Source of the DNA: Martinezella lusitana
GTDB taxonomy: Bacteria; Pseudomonadota; Alphaproteobacteria; Rhizobiales; Rhizobiaceae
DNA length: 64,000 nt
Direction: 5' to 3'
Assembly (NCBI RefSeq): GCF_900094565.1
Contig: NZ_FMAF01000015.1
Coordinates: forward strand, 62,001-126,000
Shown: one piece after another, positions 51,403 to 60,331 of the stretch
How positions within the stretch are numbered: the stretch's first letter is position 1
How the letters are laid out: every line of letters starts with the position of its first letter
The notes under the pieces: model-generated
Database searches by the model: none
What the model was told of the DNA's origin: nothing
What the model saw: only the letters and a program-made list of their open reading frames with translations
Translations under genes and position numbers: made by a program

Positions 51403-51635
51403 TATGACAACGCCAAGGCGGAAAACTTCGTGAAGACGCTGGGGGTTGAAGCGGTGTATCCGCTGGCGTTCGAAGCCAATGACGATGTCAACGAAGATCT
51501 TCCCTACTTCGTCGAAGAGGTCTACACAAACGTCGGCTCCATTCAGCGTTCTGCTTCTTGGGTCACCAACAGTTCGAGCATTAGCACGTCTAGCAGATCA
51601 GCAACCTGATCCTTGCCCACCCCAAGGGGACTACT
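51403..51635 (+). pseudogene. IS3-family transposase (orfB) remnant
   Basis: YDNAKAENFVKTLGVEAVYP and DDVNEDLPYFVEEVY match the end of IS3-family integrase-type transposases (usually YDNAKAESFMKTLK). The following part, normally LHSALGYLSP, is shifted in frame and interrupted, ending near HPKG. It is the last 75 or so codons only. The 240 bases upstream hold a repeated GTCGCCTACGG (near 51210 and 51280) and no gene. Confidence 0.75.
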
Positions 51636-51666
51636 TCAACTTCAGGCAATTCGAGACCATGGTTTG

Positions 51667-53058
51667 ATGAGAGAAGACTTCATTCAATCGCTCAACGAGG
51701 AGCTTGGCGCCGACGTTCTCTTTGGCGCAGACATTCCAGCACGTTTCCGCAATGACTGGGCAGGGCTTGAACCTGTCACGCCATTGGCCCTGGTGCGTCC
51801 GCGCACGACCGAACAAATATCAGCAACGCTCAGGCTTTGTGATCGTTTCAAGATTTCGGTCGTCCCCCAGGGCGGATTGACGGGTCTTGCTGGCGGCGCC
51901 CGCCCGATCGAAGGCGGCGTTGCGCTATCGCTCGACCGCATGAACGGCATTGACGAAATCGACCCTGTCATGGCGACGATGACAGTCCAGGCCGGTACGC
52001 CGCTCGGTGTCATCCAGAGGGCCGCGGAGGAAGCGGGGCTTTTCTTTGGGCTTGATCTTGGCGCGCGCGATTCCTGCGTCATCGGCGGAAATCTTTCCAC
52101 CAATGCCGGCGGCAATCGCGTCATTCGCTTCGGCATGGCGCGCGAACACGTGCTTGGCCTTGAGGTGGTCTTGCCCGATGGTACGATCGTGCGCTCGCTC
52201 AACAAGATGCTGAAGAACAACGCCGGCTATGACCTAAAGCAGCTTTTCATCGGCTCCGAGGGGACGCTGGGTATCATCACCCGCGCCGTACTGCGCCTAC
52301 AGGCGAAGCCCGCGGCGCTCGCCAGCGCCTTGTGCGGCTGTTCCGGTTTTCCGGCCATGCTGGAGTTACTAAAGAGCGCCCGGTTGCGCATGGGTTCGGC
52401 GCTGATCGCTTTCGAGGTCATGTGGCCGAGCTTCTATGATTTCATGACTGGCAATCTACCCGAGCTGCGCCGGGCATTGTCCGAACCGCACGGTATCTAT
52501 GTGCTGATCGAAGCAGGTGGGCGCGACGCGGACGAAAACCGGACGATGCTCGAACATATCCTGTCTGATGCCCTTGAAGAGGGTTGGGTGTCCGACGCGG
52601 TCCTGTCGTCCTCGGAGCGTGAAGCCCGCGAACTCTGGGCGGTTCGCGATAGCGTTTCGGAATATGGGCGGCTCATGGGACCTCAGACTGCGTTCGATGT
52701 CGGGCTCCCCACCAGCGTTGCCGGCAGCGTGGTGAGCGAGATTGAAGCGGCGATGAAAAACCGCTGGCCCGACGCAATTGCGCTCAGCTACGGCCATATC
52801 GGTGATAGCAACCTGCATTTCGTCTGCAACATCCCCTCGCTTGGCAAGTCGCAGCCGCATAAGGAAATCACCGAGCTTGTGTTTACGGCTGTCGGCCGGG
52901 CGGGCGGCACGATTTCCGCCGAACACGGGATAGGCCTGCTGAAGAAGCCCTATCTCAAGCTCTCCCGCACGCCGGAAGAGTTGGCGCTGATGGAGCGCAT
53001 CAAGCGCGCTATCGATCCGAACAATATTCTCAACACCGGTAAGGTGCTGACGATTTGA
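51667..53058 (+). CDS. FAD-linked oxidase (GlcD/D-2-hydroxyglutarate dehydrogenase-like)
   Basis: A 463-residue flavoprotein of the FAD-binding PCMH/VAO group. The FAD region includes VVPQGGLTGLAGGARP, GNLSTNAGGNRVIRFG and GSEGTLGIITRAVLRL. The C-terminal domain has the metal or substrate histidines in SYGHIGDSNLHF and ISAEHGIGLLKK. Such enzymes oxidise D-lactate, glycolate or D-2-hydroxy acids. The ATG at 51667 (MREDFIQSLNEEL) gives the family start. IS3 debris lies immediately upstream, so its native promoter may be gone or replaced. Its neighbour is the EthD-like gene. Confidence 0.92.
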   Translation: MREDFIQSLNEELGADVLFGADIPARFRNDWAGLEPVTPLALVRPRTTEQISATLRLCDRFKISVVPQGGLTGLAGGARPIEGGVALSLDRMNGIDEIDPVMATMTVQAGTPLGVIQRAAEEAGLFFGLDLGARDSCVIGGNLSTNAGGNRVIRFGMAREHVLGLEVVLPDGTIVRSLNKMLKNNAGYDLKQLFIGSEGTLGIITRAVLRLQAKPAALASALCGCSGFPAMLELLKSARLRMGSALIAFEVMWPSFYDFMTGNLPELRRALSEPHGIYVLIEAGGRDADENRTMLEHILSDALEEGWVSDAVLSSSEREARELWAVRDSVSEYGRLMGPQTAFDVGLPTSVAGSVVSEIEAAMKNRWPDAIALSYGHIGDSNLHFVCNIPSLGKSQPHKEITELVFTAVGRAGGTISAEHGIGLLKKPYLKLSRTPEELALMERIKRAIDPNNILNTGKVLTI

Positions 53059-53394
53059 GCCGATCCGTCTCTGAAGCTAACTCGGTGGACATACCGGCGA
53101 AGCAAGCTTCGAGTTCCTGAGCTCGAACCGGACGAGGCCCCCATGTTTTCATCGATAGCGTCCTTGGAGATTACATGAATCACCTCAAGGGCGACAGGAA
53201 GGCGGCGGAGAAAAGTCGTAAGAGGCAATCTGTCATGGCGAGTGCGCGAGGCATAGAGGAACCAATCGGGCGCGATATGTTTTAAGTTTAAACTTGTTTT
53301 TTACTCTGTATCGCTCGATACTGAAATCTCCGCGGTGGGCTTTGAATGCCGATTTGGCCTGTCACCGTTTTCTAGCGAGTACGGAGAGTTCGAC
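53059..53394. other. Intergenic stretch with an AT-rich palindrome
   Basis: About 335 bases before the EthD-like gene. A perfect 12-base palindrome AAGTTTAAACTT (53284-53295) sits in an AT-rich stretch about 100 bases before the start and could be an operator. No gene was recognised. Confidence 0.4.
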
Positions 53395-54099
53395 ATGGCC
53401 TTCGCCTATCTTGCCTTTTTCGAAAGCTCCGACGACGGTGACCTCGCAATCAGCGAAGCCGATCTCGCAACCGTTGCCGCAATCATCAAGACAACTCCCG
53501 GCCTTGCATCCGCGAATCTCTATACGCCCGAGACGACCAACGACATGTACAACAAGGTCGAGCGATCGCCGGTTCTTGGACTTCAGCTTTATTTCGATCA
53601 ACTGACCACACTCGAAAGCGCCATCGGCCCTTCGGGCCATCTGCAGCAGCTCGCGGCCTTTGATGTTCTCACCAGCATAAGGGGTACTAAGGCGACGCAG
53701 CAGGCGATGTATGTGCGGCCGTTTCCGGTCGATGACGGCAAGCTGCGCACCGGTGACGGTCAGTTGCCATGCAGCTACGTGGTTCACTATCCCGGCCCCG
53801 CCGTGGATATGAATGCCTGGCTACACCACTATGTTAGCCACCATCCGCAGGTCATGCGCACCTTTCCGGATATCCGCCAGATCGAGGTTCTATCACGGGT
53901 CGACTGGTGCGGCTTCCTACCCTGGGAGCGCGTCAATCACATGCAGCGAAACCGGGTGATGTTCGATAACCCCGTCGCCCTACAGACCGCCTTGCAGTCT
54001 CCCGCGCGCGTTGCCATGCGGGAGGATTTCAAGACGCTTCCTCCCTTTGAAGGCGGCAATTCGCATTTTCCGATGGCGACACGGATCATCGTCCCATAA
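53395..54099 (+). CDS. EthD-like dimeric alpha-beta barrel protein, function unknown
   Basis: A 234-residue protein. The C-terminal half (YVVHYPGPAVDMNAWLHHYV, then MRTFPDIRQIEVL, and MRNRV-like MQRNRVMFDN) resembles the EthD/ferredoxin-like domain, and the N-terminal half (AFAYLAFFESS) may be a second copy. Such domains act as small decarboxylases, monooxygenases or accessory proteins of degradation pathways. The ATG at 53395 follows GGAGAGTTC. It converges on the second peptide-type ABC operon. No function is assigned. Confidence 0.6.
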   Translation: MAFAYLAFFESSDDGDLAISEADLATVAAIIKTTPGLASANLYTPETTNDMYNKVERSPVLGLQLYFDQLTTLESAIGPSGHLQQLAAFDVLTSIRGTKATQQAMYVRPFPVDDGKLRTGDGQLPCSYVVHYPGPAVDMNAWLHHYVSHHPQVMRTFPDIRQIEVLSRVDWCGFLPWERVNHMQRNRVMFDNPVALQTALQSPARVAMREDFKTLPPFEGGNSHFPMATRIIVP

Positions 54100-54111
54100 G
54101 CAAAGACGCAC

Positions 54112-55968
54112 CTATTCGACCTGATAACCTGTCTCGGCCAATACCGGCGACCATTCGGCCTGGACGTCGTCCGGCGGCACGGAAGCGAGCAGGCTTTGCG
54201 TATAGGGATGCTGCGGGTTGGCGAAGACCGTCTCCGTCGCGCCGCTCTCCACCACCTCGCCGCGATACATCACCAGCACGCGGTCGCAGAGATAGCGCAC
54301 GACGGAAAGGTCGTGCGAGATAAACATCATGGAGAAACCGTGTTCGTCCCGCAACTTCAATAGGAGATCCAGCAGTTGCGCCTGAACCGAAACATCGAGG
54401 CCCGATACGATCTCATCGGCGACCAGAATGCGCGGCACCGAGCAGAGGGCGCGGGCAATATTGACGCGTTGCTTCTGGCCACCGGACAGTTGTGAGGGGA
54501 AGCGCATCGCCGCATCCGGCGGCAGGCCGATTTCAGCGAGCAGCTCGGCGGCGCGATCCATGCGCTCTCGCTTGCTGGCGTGGAGGCCACTCGCCTCATT
54601 CGCCTGGGTGACGATGCTACCGACCTGGCGGCGCGGATTGAGCGCCGATTGCGGATCTTGAAACACCATCTGGATATGGTCGCGGCGATAAGCCTTTTCC
54701 GATGATCCATTGGCGGTAATGTCGCGGCCCGCAAGCGTGAGGCGACCTTCGGTCGCTGTATCCAGCCCGACGACAAGACGGGCGAGCGAGCTCTTGCCGC
54801 TACCGCTTTCTCCGACGATGCCAACGAATTCGCCTTCACCGAGCGTGAAATCGACGCCGTTGACCGCCCTAAACTTGGGGTTCCTGTTGAAGGGGCTCCA
54901 GGCGACCGTGTAGGCCTTGGTTAGCTTTTCGCCTTGCAGATAGTTCTTCGCTGTTTCGACGTTGCGGGCCGGAGCCAACGGCGGCGGCACGATCTCAGGC
55001 GTCTTTTCCGCGCGGATGCAGGCGGCGATATGGTTGGGTGCAATTTCCGCAAGCGGCGGCTCGGCCTCGGTGCAGGCGGCGACGGCATTCGGACAGCGGG
55101 AGGCAAAACGGCAGCCGGTAATATCCTTCAACACGCGCAGCCCCGGCATGCGCTCCGGCAGGATGTAGAGGCCGCGACGCTCTCCACTGATGGTGGGATT
55201 GGCGAGTTGAAGACAGCGCGTATAGGGATGTGCCGGCGCCGAGAACAGTTGCTTAGCGGGTCCGCGCTCAGCCGGACGCCCGGCATAGAGCACCATGATC
55301 TCATCGCTGATCTGCGAAGCAAGCCGCAGGTCATGGGTGATGAAGATGACCGCCGTGCCGTCACGCTTCTGCATCTCGGCGATCAGCTTGACGATACGGG
55401 CCTGGATGGTGACGTCGAGGGCCGTTGTCGGTTCGTCGGCGATCAGCAGGCGCGGGCGGCTGGCAAAGGCCATGGCGATCAGGATGCGCTGGCACATGCC
55501 GCCGGAAAGCTGATGTGGGTATTTGCCAAGTAGCGCTGCGCCATGTGGCAGGTGCACCGCTTCGAATTCGGCAAGCGCCCGCTGCCGCCAGTGTTCGCCC
55601 GGAGCAAGGCCAATTCGCAAGAGATGTTCCCTCATCTGCTGACCGACGGTCAGCACCGGGTTGAGGCCGGACAGGGGCTCCTGCGGGATGAAGGCGATGT
55701 CCCGACCGAGCAGATTGCGACGGCGCTCCGACGCCATTGCTACAAGGTCCTCACCGGCGAATTCGAGTGTCCCCTTGGTGACGGCGAAGCCGCTCGGGAG
55801 GAACTGCGAAATAGTGCGGCCGATCATCGACTTTCCGGCGCCGGACTCGCCGACGAGGCCGAGAATCATGCCCGGTACCAGCGTGAAATTGAGATCGCTC
55901 AGGACGGGAAAGGACTCGTTGCCCCCGAATGAGTCTACGCAGAGGTTTCGTGCGGCTAATATGGTCAT
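54112..55968 (-). CDS. Fused dipeptide-type ABC transporter ATPase (DppD-DppF fusion)
   Basis: A 618-residue protein with two ABC domains. Domain one has Walker A GESGAGKS, signature LSGGMCQRI and Walker B LLIADEPTTALD. It is followed by the cysteine-rich oligopeptide-family end (DITGCRFASRCPNAVAACTE). Domain two has Walker A GESGSGKSS, signature LSGGQKQRV and Walker B ILVADEIVSGLD. It energises the permeases encoded just upstream and ends the operon. It shares layout, not close sequence, with the fused ATPase at 29157-30803. Confidence 0.94.
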   Translation of the reverse strand: MTILAARNLCVDSFGGNESFPVLSDLNFTLVPGMILGLVGESGAGKSMIGRTISQFLPSGFAVTKGTLEFAGEDLVAMASERRRNLLGRDIAFIPQEPLSGLNPVLTVGQQMREHLLRIGLAPGEHWRQRALAEFEAVHLPHGAALLGKYPHQLSGGMCQRILIAMAFASRPRLLIADEPTTALDVTIQARIVKLIAEMQKRDGTAVIFITHDLRLASQISDEIMVLYAGRPAERGPAKQLFSAPAHPYTRCLQLANPTISGERRGLYILPERMPGLRVLKDITGCRFASRCPNAVAACTEAEPPLAEIAPNHIAACIRAEKTPEIVPPPLAPARNVETAKNYLQGEKLTKAYTVAWSPFNRNPKFRAVNGVDFTLGEGEFVGIVGESGSGKSSLARLVVGLDTATEGRLTLAGRDITANGSSEKAYRRDHIQMVFQDPQSALNPRRQVGSIVTQANEASGLHASKRERMDRAAELLAEIGLPPDAAMRFPSQLSGGQKQRVNIARALCSVPRILVADEIVSGLDVSVQAQLLDLLLKLRDEHGFSMMFISHDLSVVRYLCDRVLVMYRGEVVESGATETVFANPQHPYTQSLLASVPPDDVQAEWSPVLAETGYQVE

Positions 55969-55969
55969 G

Positions 55970-56827
55970 TCAGGTCCTCTCCGTCTGCGTCAGGCGCGTG
56001 TCGAGGGATCGGCGCAGACCGTCTCCGAGAATGTTGAAGCCGAAGACGGCAAAGAAGATCGCGAAAACCGGACAGAGAAGATTGAGTGGCGCCTCGTAAA
56101 TGTTCTGCCGGGCGTCGGCGATCATTTGTCCCCAGGCGGGCGTGTCTGCACCGACGCTCATGCCGACAAAGGAGAGGATCGCCTCGACGATGACGGCGAC
56201 GCCCATTTCCAGGCTCATGAGCGTGATCAGCAGCGGCAGCGTGCCGGGCAGGATTTCGCGCGTGATCGTGCGCCAATGGGAAAAGCCGACGAGCTGGGCG
56301 GCGGCCACATAGTCCCGCCGTCGCAGCACCAGCACCTCGCTGCGTAGCACCCGGCAAAAGCGCGTCCAGTCGACGAGCACGATTGCGAGGATCACATTGC
56401 GAATGCCGGTGCCGAGGCCGACCATCAGGATCAACGACAGGATGACGGGCGGGAAAGAGAGCCAGATTTCCACGACGCGCCCGATCAGCCAATCGACCCA
56501 GCCGCCGAAATAGCCGGCGATATGCGCCAGGATCGCGCCGATGATCATGGCGCCGAACGAGGCGATGAAGGCGACGGTGAGCGCAACGCGCGTGCCGAAG
56601 ATCAGGCGCGAGAGGATGCAGCGTCCGAGGCTGTCGGTGCCGAGCGGAAACATCGCGTCGCTGCCATCCGCCCAGGCAGGCGGCGTCAAGATGGACAAGA
56701 GGTTCTGTTCATTCGGATCGTTGGGTGCGATCCAAGGCGCGAAAATCGCGCAGACCGCCAGGATGGCGATGATGACGAGGCCTGTCTGAACGCGGCCGGA
56801 TCTCAACCAGAGCGGAAGATGTTTCAT
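55970..56827 (-). CDS. Dipeptide-type ABC transporter permease (DppC-like)
   Basis: A 285-residue permease. The opening helix is followed by FPLGTDSLGRCILSRLIFGTR, the OppC-family mark, and the EAA motif is YVAAAQLVGFSHWRTITREILPG. One base separates it from the ATPase gene and two from the DppB-like gene. It forms the second half of the channel. Confidence 0.93.
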   Translation of the reverse strand: MKHLPLWLRSGRVQTGLVIIAILAVCAIFAPWIAPNDPNEQNLLSILTPPAWADGSDAMFPLGTDSLGRCILSRLIFGTRVALTVAFIASFGAMIIGAILAHIAGYFGGWVDWLIGRVVEIWLSFPPVILSLILMVGLGTGIRNVILAIVLVDWTRFCRVLRSEVLVLRRRDYVAAAQLVGFSHWRTITREILPGTLPLLITLMSLEMGVAVIVEAILSFVGMSVGADTPAWGQMIADARQNIYEAPLNLLCPVFAIFFAVFGFNILGDGLRRSLDTRLTQTERT

Positions 56828-56829
56828 TA

Positions 56830-57852
56830 TCAGCGCGCCGTCAGTTTTGGGTTGAGGATCAGGTAAAGACTATCGACCACGGTATTGATGACGAGGACGG
56901 CGACGCAATAGGTCAGGCCCGCGCCCTGAATGATCGGCAGATCGGCATTACGGATCGCATCGACCATCAGATTGCCCATGCCGGGGTAGGAATAGATGAG
57001 TTCCACCAGGAGCGTGCCGCCGAACAGAAAGCCGAACTGCACGCCCATCAGGCTGAGTGTCGGTAGGATGGCGTTCTTGAGCGCGTGGCGGATGAGGATG
57101 CGTTTCTCCGACAGGCCGCGCAGCCGCGCCTGCTGAATATAATCATCCTGATAGGCGTCGAGCAGGCTCGATCGCAGCACGCGCATGAGCGACGGCGAAA
57201 GCGCGATGCCGAGCGCGAGGCTCGGCAGTATCATATGCTTGATCGCGTCCCAGAAGACCGCAATGTTGCCGGTGATGAGGCTATCGAGCAGAAGAAAACC
57301 CGTCATCATCGGTCGCTCGAAGCCGGGGCTGAGGCGTCCGGTAAACGGCAGGAGATTGAAGAAGACGCCGAAAATCAGGAGCAGGAACAGGCTCCACAGG
57401 AACTCCGGCAGCGACAGAAGCAGGATGGAGAGGAAATCCATCACGGCTTCTGCGCGCGTGCCGCGCACGTAGAACAGGAAAAGCCCGCCGGCGAGGCCGA
57501 AGACAGTGGCAACGACCATGGCGAGCACCGCCAGCTCGATGGTCGCGGGCAGCGTCGAGCCGATCAGCGAGGACACGTCCTGGCGGAAATGGATCGAGCG
57601 ACCGATATCGCCATGCAGGAGCTTGACGAGCCAAATGCCGTATTGCTCGATGAGCGGCCGGTCGAACCCCATCTCCTTGCGCATCGCCTCGATCTCTTCG
57701 ACCGTCGCATTCGGTGGCATCGACATTGCCGCCGGATCGACCGGCAGGACGCGCAGGATGCAAAAGAGAAGCGCGGACACGATGAGCAGGATCGGTATCG
57801 CGGTCAGAAGACGTTTTACCAGCAGTTTGGCGATGGTCACGAACATGCGCAT
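56830..57852 (-). CDS. Dipeptide-type ABC transporter permease (DppB-like)
   Basis: A 340-residue permease of the OppB group. The start VKRLLTAIPILLIVSALLFC and the MGFDRPLIEQYGIWLVKLLH stretch are typical. The EAA segment is YIQQARLRGLSEKRILIRHA, and ELIYSYPGMGNLMVDAI closes the core. It is about 80 bases downstream of the binding-protein gene. Confidence 0.93.
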   Translation of the reverse strand: MRMFVTIAKLLVKRLLTAIPILLIVSALLFCILRVLPVDPAAMSMPPNATVEEIEAMRKEMGFDRPLIEQYGIWLVKLLHGDIGRSIHFRQDVSSLIGSTLPATIELAVLAMVVATVFGLAGGLFLFYVRGTRAEAVMDFLSILLLSLPEFLWSLFLLLIFGVFFNLLPFTGRLSPGFERPMMTGFLLLDSLITGNIAVFWDAIKHMILPSLALGIALSPSLMRVLRSSLLDAYQDDYIQQARLRGLSEKRILIRHALKNAILPTLSLMGVQFGFLFGGTLLVELIYSYPGMGNLMVDAIRNADLPIIQGAGLTYCVAVLVINTVVDSLYLILNPKLTAR

Positions 57853-57930
57853 GCCTTGTCTTACGAAGCCAGGAAGGCAGCCCGGAGAGAACCCCGGACC
57901 CCATGGTCTTTCAAGCTATGCAGCGCAAAC

Positions 57931-59466
57931 TCACGACCACGACATGGTGTTGCCCAGGATCCAGGCGTTGCCATACTTGGCGTAAGCGAGGTTCTTTTTG
58001 CGGACCAATGTCTGGACGCTCTGCAGGAGCGGAATGGTGGCTCCGGTTTCGACGGCTTCTTTTGCAAGATCCCGGTAGCCGGCCACGCGCTTGTCATAGA
58101 CAGGCTCGGCGAAGAGGTTGAGAACCTTCTGGCCGATCTCCATTCCCTTCCATGCGCCGAACGGCATTTTTGGATTCAGCAGATAGCCGGAGAAGATCTC
58201 GGGGTCACCCGTGGCGTTGTCGAAGCTATAGAGGGTCGCCTCCGGCAGTTTGCCGCCACGATTGAGCTCGAAATACTTCGAATATTCGATCTGCTGTATC
58301 TCGCACTTGATGCCGACCTTTCCCCACATCTGAACAAGGGCGCGGGCGATGTCGAAATCGCTGGGGAACTGGCCGTTGGTGGCCGCAAGCGTGATGGTTG
58401 CAGGCTTGTCGGCGCTGAAGCCGGACTTGGCGAGCAGCTCCTTGGACAGGGCTGGATCGTATTTGAAGCTGTAACCTTCGACGAAACCTGGTGTGCCAGG
58501 CGTCGCGGGAACCGAGAGCGGGACGGCCGCACCGCCATAGAAAGCCTTGGAAAGGGCAGCCTTGTCGATGGCGTGGTGTGCGGCAAGCCGGACATTCTCG
58601 TCGGCAAAGCCCATGTCGTTGCGGATCTGCAGCAGGATGATGCGGGTGAACGGATTGATTTCGGCGGTGAGCCCCTCCACCTTGCCGAGACGTTCGGCCT
58701 CACGGACGGGGATGTTGACGGTGAGGTCGATCTGGCCGGACTGGATGGCGGCGGTGCGCGCCGAAGGATCCTTGATGATTTCGATGGTGACGTTCTTGAT
58801 CTTCGGCTTTGCGCCGAAATATTCATCGTTGCGCTGAAGGACGATCCGTGAGTTCATCTGGTAGTCGACGAGCTTGTAGGGTCCAGTGCCGACGGGCTTT
58901 TTCAGGAACCCATCCTGGCCGACGGATTCCATGTATTTCTTCGGAACGAGATAGCTTCCGAGAAAAGCCAGCCATTGCGGCGCGGTCGGTGTCGGTGCCG
59001 AGAATTTCATGATGCCGCTGGTCGGCGACGTAACTTCGATCGCGGTCAGATTGCGCCAGGAATTGGCGATATCGAGCTTCAGGCCGGATTTGATGCGATC
59101 GACGAAGGTGTAGCTGAAGTCCTCCATCGTCATCGGATCGCCATTGTGGAACTTGACATCGTTGCGGATCTCGAACGGCATGGAAAGACCGTCGGTGGCA
59201 AGGTCCCACTTGGTAATGAGATTGGGGATGAGCTTCAGATCGGGCGACTGATCGAGCGGCTGGTCAAAGACCAGCTTGAAGATCGGCTGCGCATCCGGAA
59301 CGAAGCGCTGGTTCGGATCCCAGGACGGCACGTCGCTTGGCCAGCCGATGGAGACGCTGTCGGTGTCCGCCGCATAGGTGAAGCTTGCGCGCGCGAGCAC
59401 GGCGCCGCTGATTGCAGCAAGGCCGAGCATCTGCAGGAGATTTCTGCGGTCTAGTTCAAAAGTCAT
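57931..59466 (-). CDS. Dipeptide-type ABC transporter substrate-binding protein
   Basis: A 511-residue family-5 binding protein. The signal (LDRRNLLQMLGLAAISGAVL) has a twin-arginine-like RR. The mature part keeps IGWPSDVPSWDPNQ, KFHNGDPMTMEDFSYTF, KPVGTGPYKLVDYQ and VRLAAHHAIDKAALS. The start at 59466 follows GAGGGATCG; an ATG at 59487 is less likely. It is the first gene of the operon and divergent from the CoA-ligase operon, so it may bring in the acid activated there (inference). Confidence 0.92.
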   Translation of the reverse strand: MTFELDRRNLLQMLGLAAISGAVLARASFTYAADTDSVSIGWPSDVPSWDPNQRFVPDAQPIFKLVFDQPLDQSPDLKLIPNLITKWDLATDGLSMPFEIRNDVKFHNGDPMTMEDFSYTFVDRIKSGLKLDIANSWRNLTAIEVTSPTSGIMKFSAPTPTAPQWLAFLGSYLVPKKYMESVGQDGFLKKPVGTGPYKLVDYQMNSRIVLQRNDEYFGAKPKIKNVTIEIIKDPSARTAAIQSGQIDLTVNIPVREAERLGKVEGLTAEINPFTRIILLQIRNDMGFADENVRLAAHHAIDKAALSKAFYGGAAVPLSVPATPGTPGFVEGYSFKYDPALSKELLAKSGFSADKPATITLAATNGQFPSDFDIARALVQMWGKVGIKCEIQQIEYSKYFELNRGGKLPEATLYSFDNATGDPEIFSGYLLNPKMPFGAWKGMEIGQKVLNLFAEPVYDKRVAGYRDLAKEAVETGATIPLLQSVQTLVRKKNLAYAKYGNAWILGNTMSWS

Positions 59467-59902
59467 CACGATCCCTCTGGTGTGCACACCTGGCCTTGCT
59501 GCTCTGTGCAGCGATAGGGGGCCGGTGAGCCTGCGGCGGTTGTTGAACGCAAGCCTGCAATCTTGCCGAGGGCTTTTTGGTTTTTGCTATTTTAGCCTCT
59601 TTTCGCGGGCTTCCCCTTAGCAATTACGGAGATCGTAGAACGGGCTAAAAATTACTTCAAGCCTAAAATTTATTGATTACTCGAATTTCATTCGGCAAGG
59701 GATGTTCCGGGATAGAAGGCGGAAAAATAGGCGTTTCAGGTGGGTGGAAGCGCAAGGCGTCTTTTTCTTTCGGCGCAAGAATGTGGCCAGGTCCGAACGA
59801 GGCCGAAAAAAACATTGACGCTCTTTCAAGTTATTTTATGCTTAAAATGTTGTTTGAGCGAATTGATCCTATCATCCCGGCAAATCCGAAGAGGGGACGT
59901 TG
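59467..59902. promoter_or_regulatory. Divergent promoter region with repeated CTAAAAT-type boxes
   Basis: About 435 bases, AT-rich, between the ABC and CoA-ligase operons. Related boxes occur at 59586-59597 (GCTATTTTAGCC), 59643-59652 (GGCTAAAAAT), 59661-59670 (GCCTAAAATT) and 59833-59848 (ATTTTATGCTTAAAAT, a palindrome). A further copy, GCTAAAATCC, lies at 62006-62015 just before ohr. They could be sites of an unseen regulator. AT-rich chance similarity is also possible. Confidence 0.45.
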
Positions 59903-60331
59903 ATGCTAGACCCGCATTGCCATTCAAGCAGCATCAAGGTGGAGCGCCCTGCCGCTCTCGCATTTGAATTGATGTCGGATGGGCTGAAGCAGGGAAGCTG
60001 GGCATGGGGCAGCTTCGACCGGAGAGAGGTCGAGCCGGGCCTGTTTTGCGGCACATCGATTTTCTCCGGCAAAGAGACCTATGTCCGCCTCGATGTGGAT
60101 CGGGATCGTTTGCAGGTCGATTACGAGGTCGGCGGGTCGAAGGAGGCCATGCAGTTTCGCAACATGTCCCGCGTCATTCCCGGCGACCTGTTGAAGATGG
60201 GGCAGAACACATGCGTCGTCACGCTGCTGACCTGGCGCCTGCAAACCCAGACCGACGCGGAATGGATCCAATTCGGCACGATCCATGAGGCGGAGATGTT
60301 CCTGATCAAAGGTCTTCTCGAGCGCGAATGA
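59903..60331 (+). CDS. SRPBCC-like small protein, function unknown
   Basis: A 142-residue protein that may have an SRPBCC (START-like) ligand-binding fold. The opening VERPAALAFELMSD is the usual first strand and helix, and the C-terminal helix (GTIHEAEMFLIKGLLE) fits. No enzyme motif is visible. The ATG at 59903 follows GAGGGGACG. It overlaps the CoA-ligase gene by four bases (ATGA) and is first in the operon, so it may bind the pathway's substrate or product (inference). Confidence 0.55.
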   Translation: MLDPHCHSSSIKVERPAALAFELMSDGLKQGSWAWGSFDRREVEPGLFCGTSIFSGKETYVRLDVDRDRLQVDYEVGGSKEAMQFRNMSRVIPGDLLKMGQNTCVVTLLTWRLQTQTDAEWIQFGTIHEAEMFLIKGLLERE

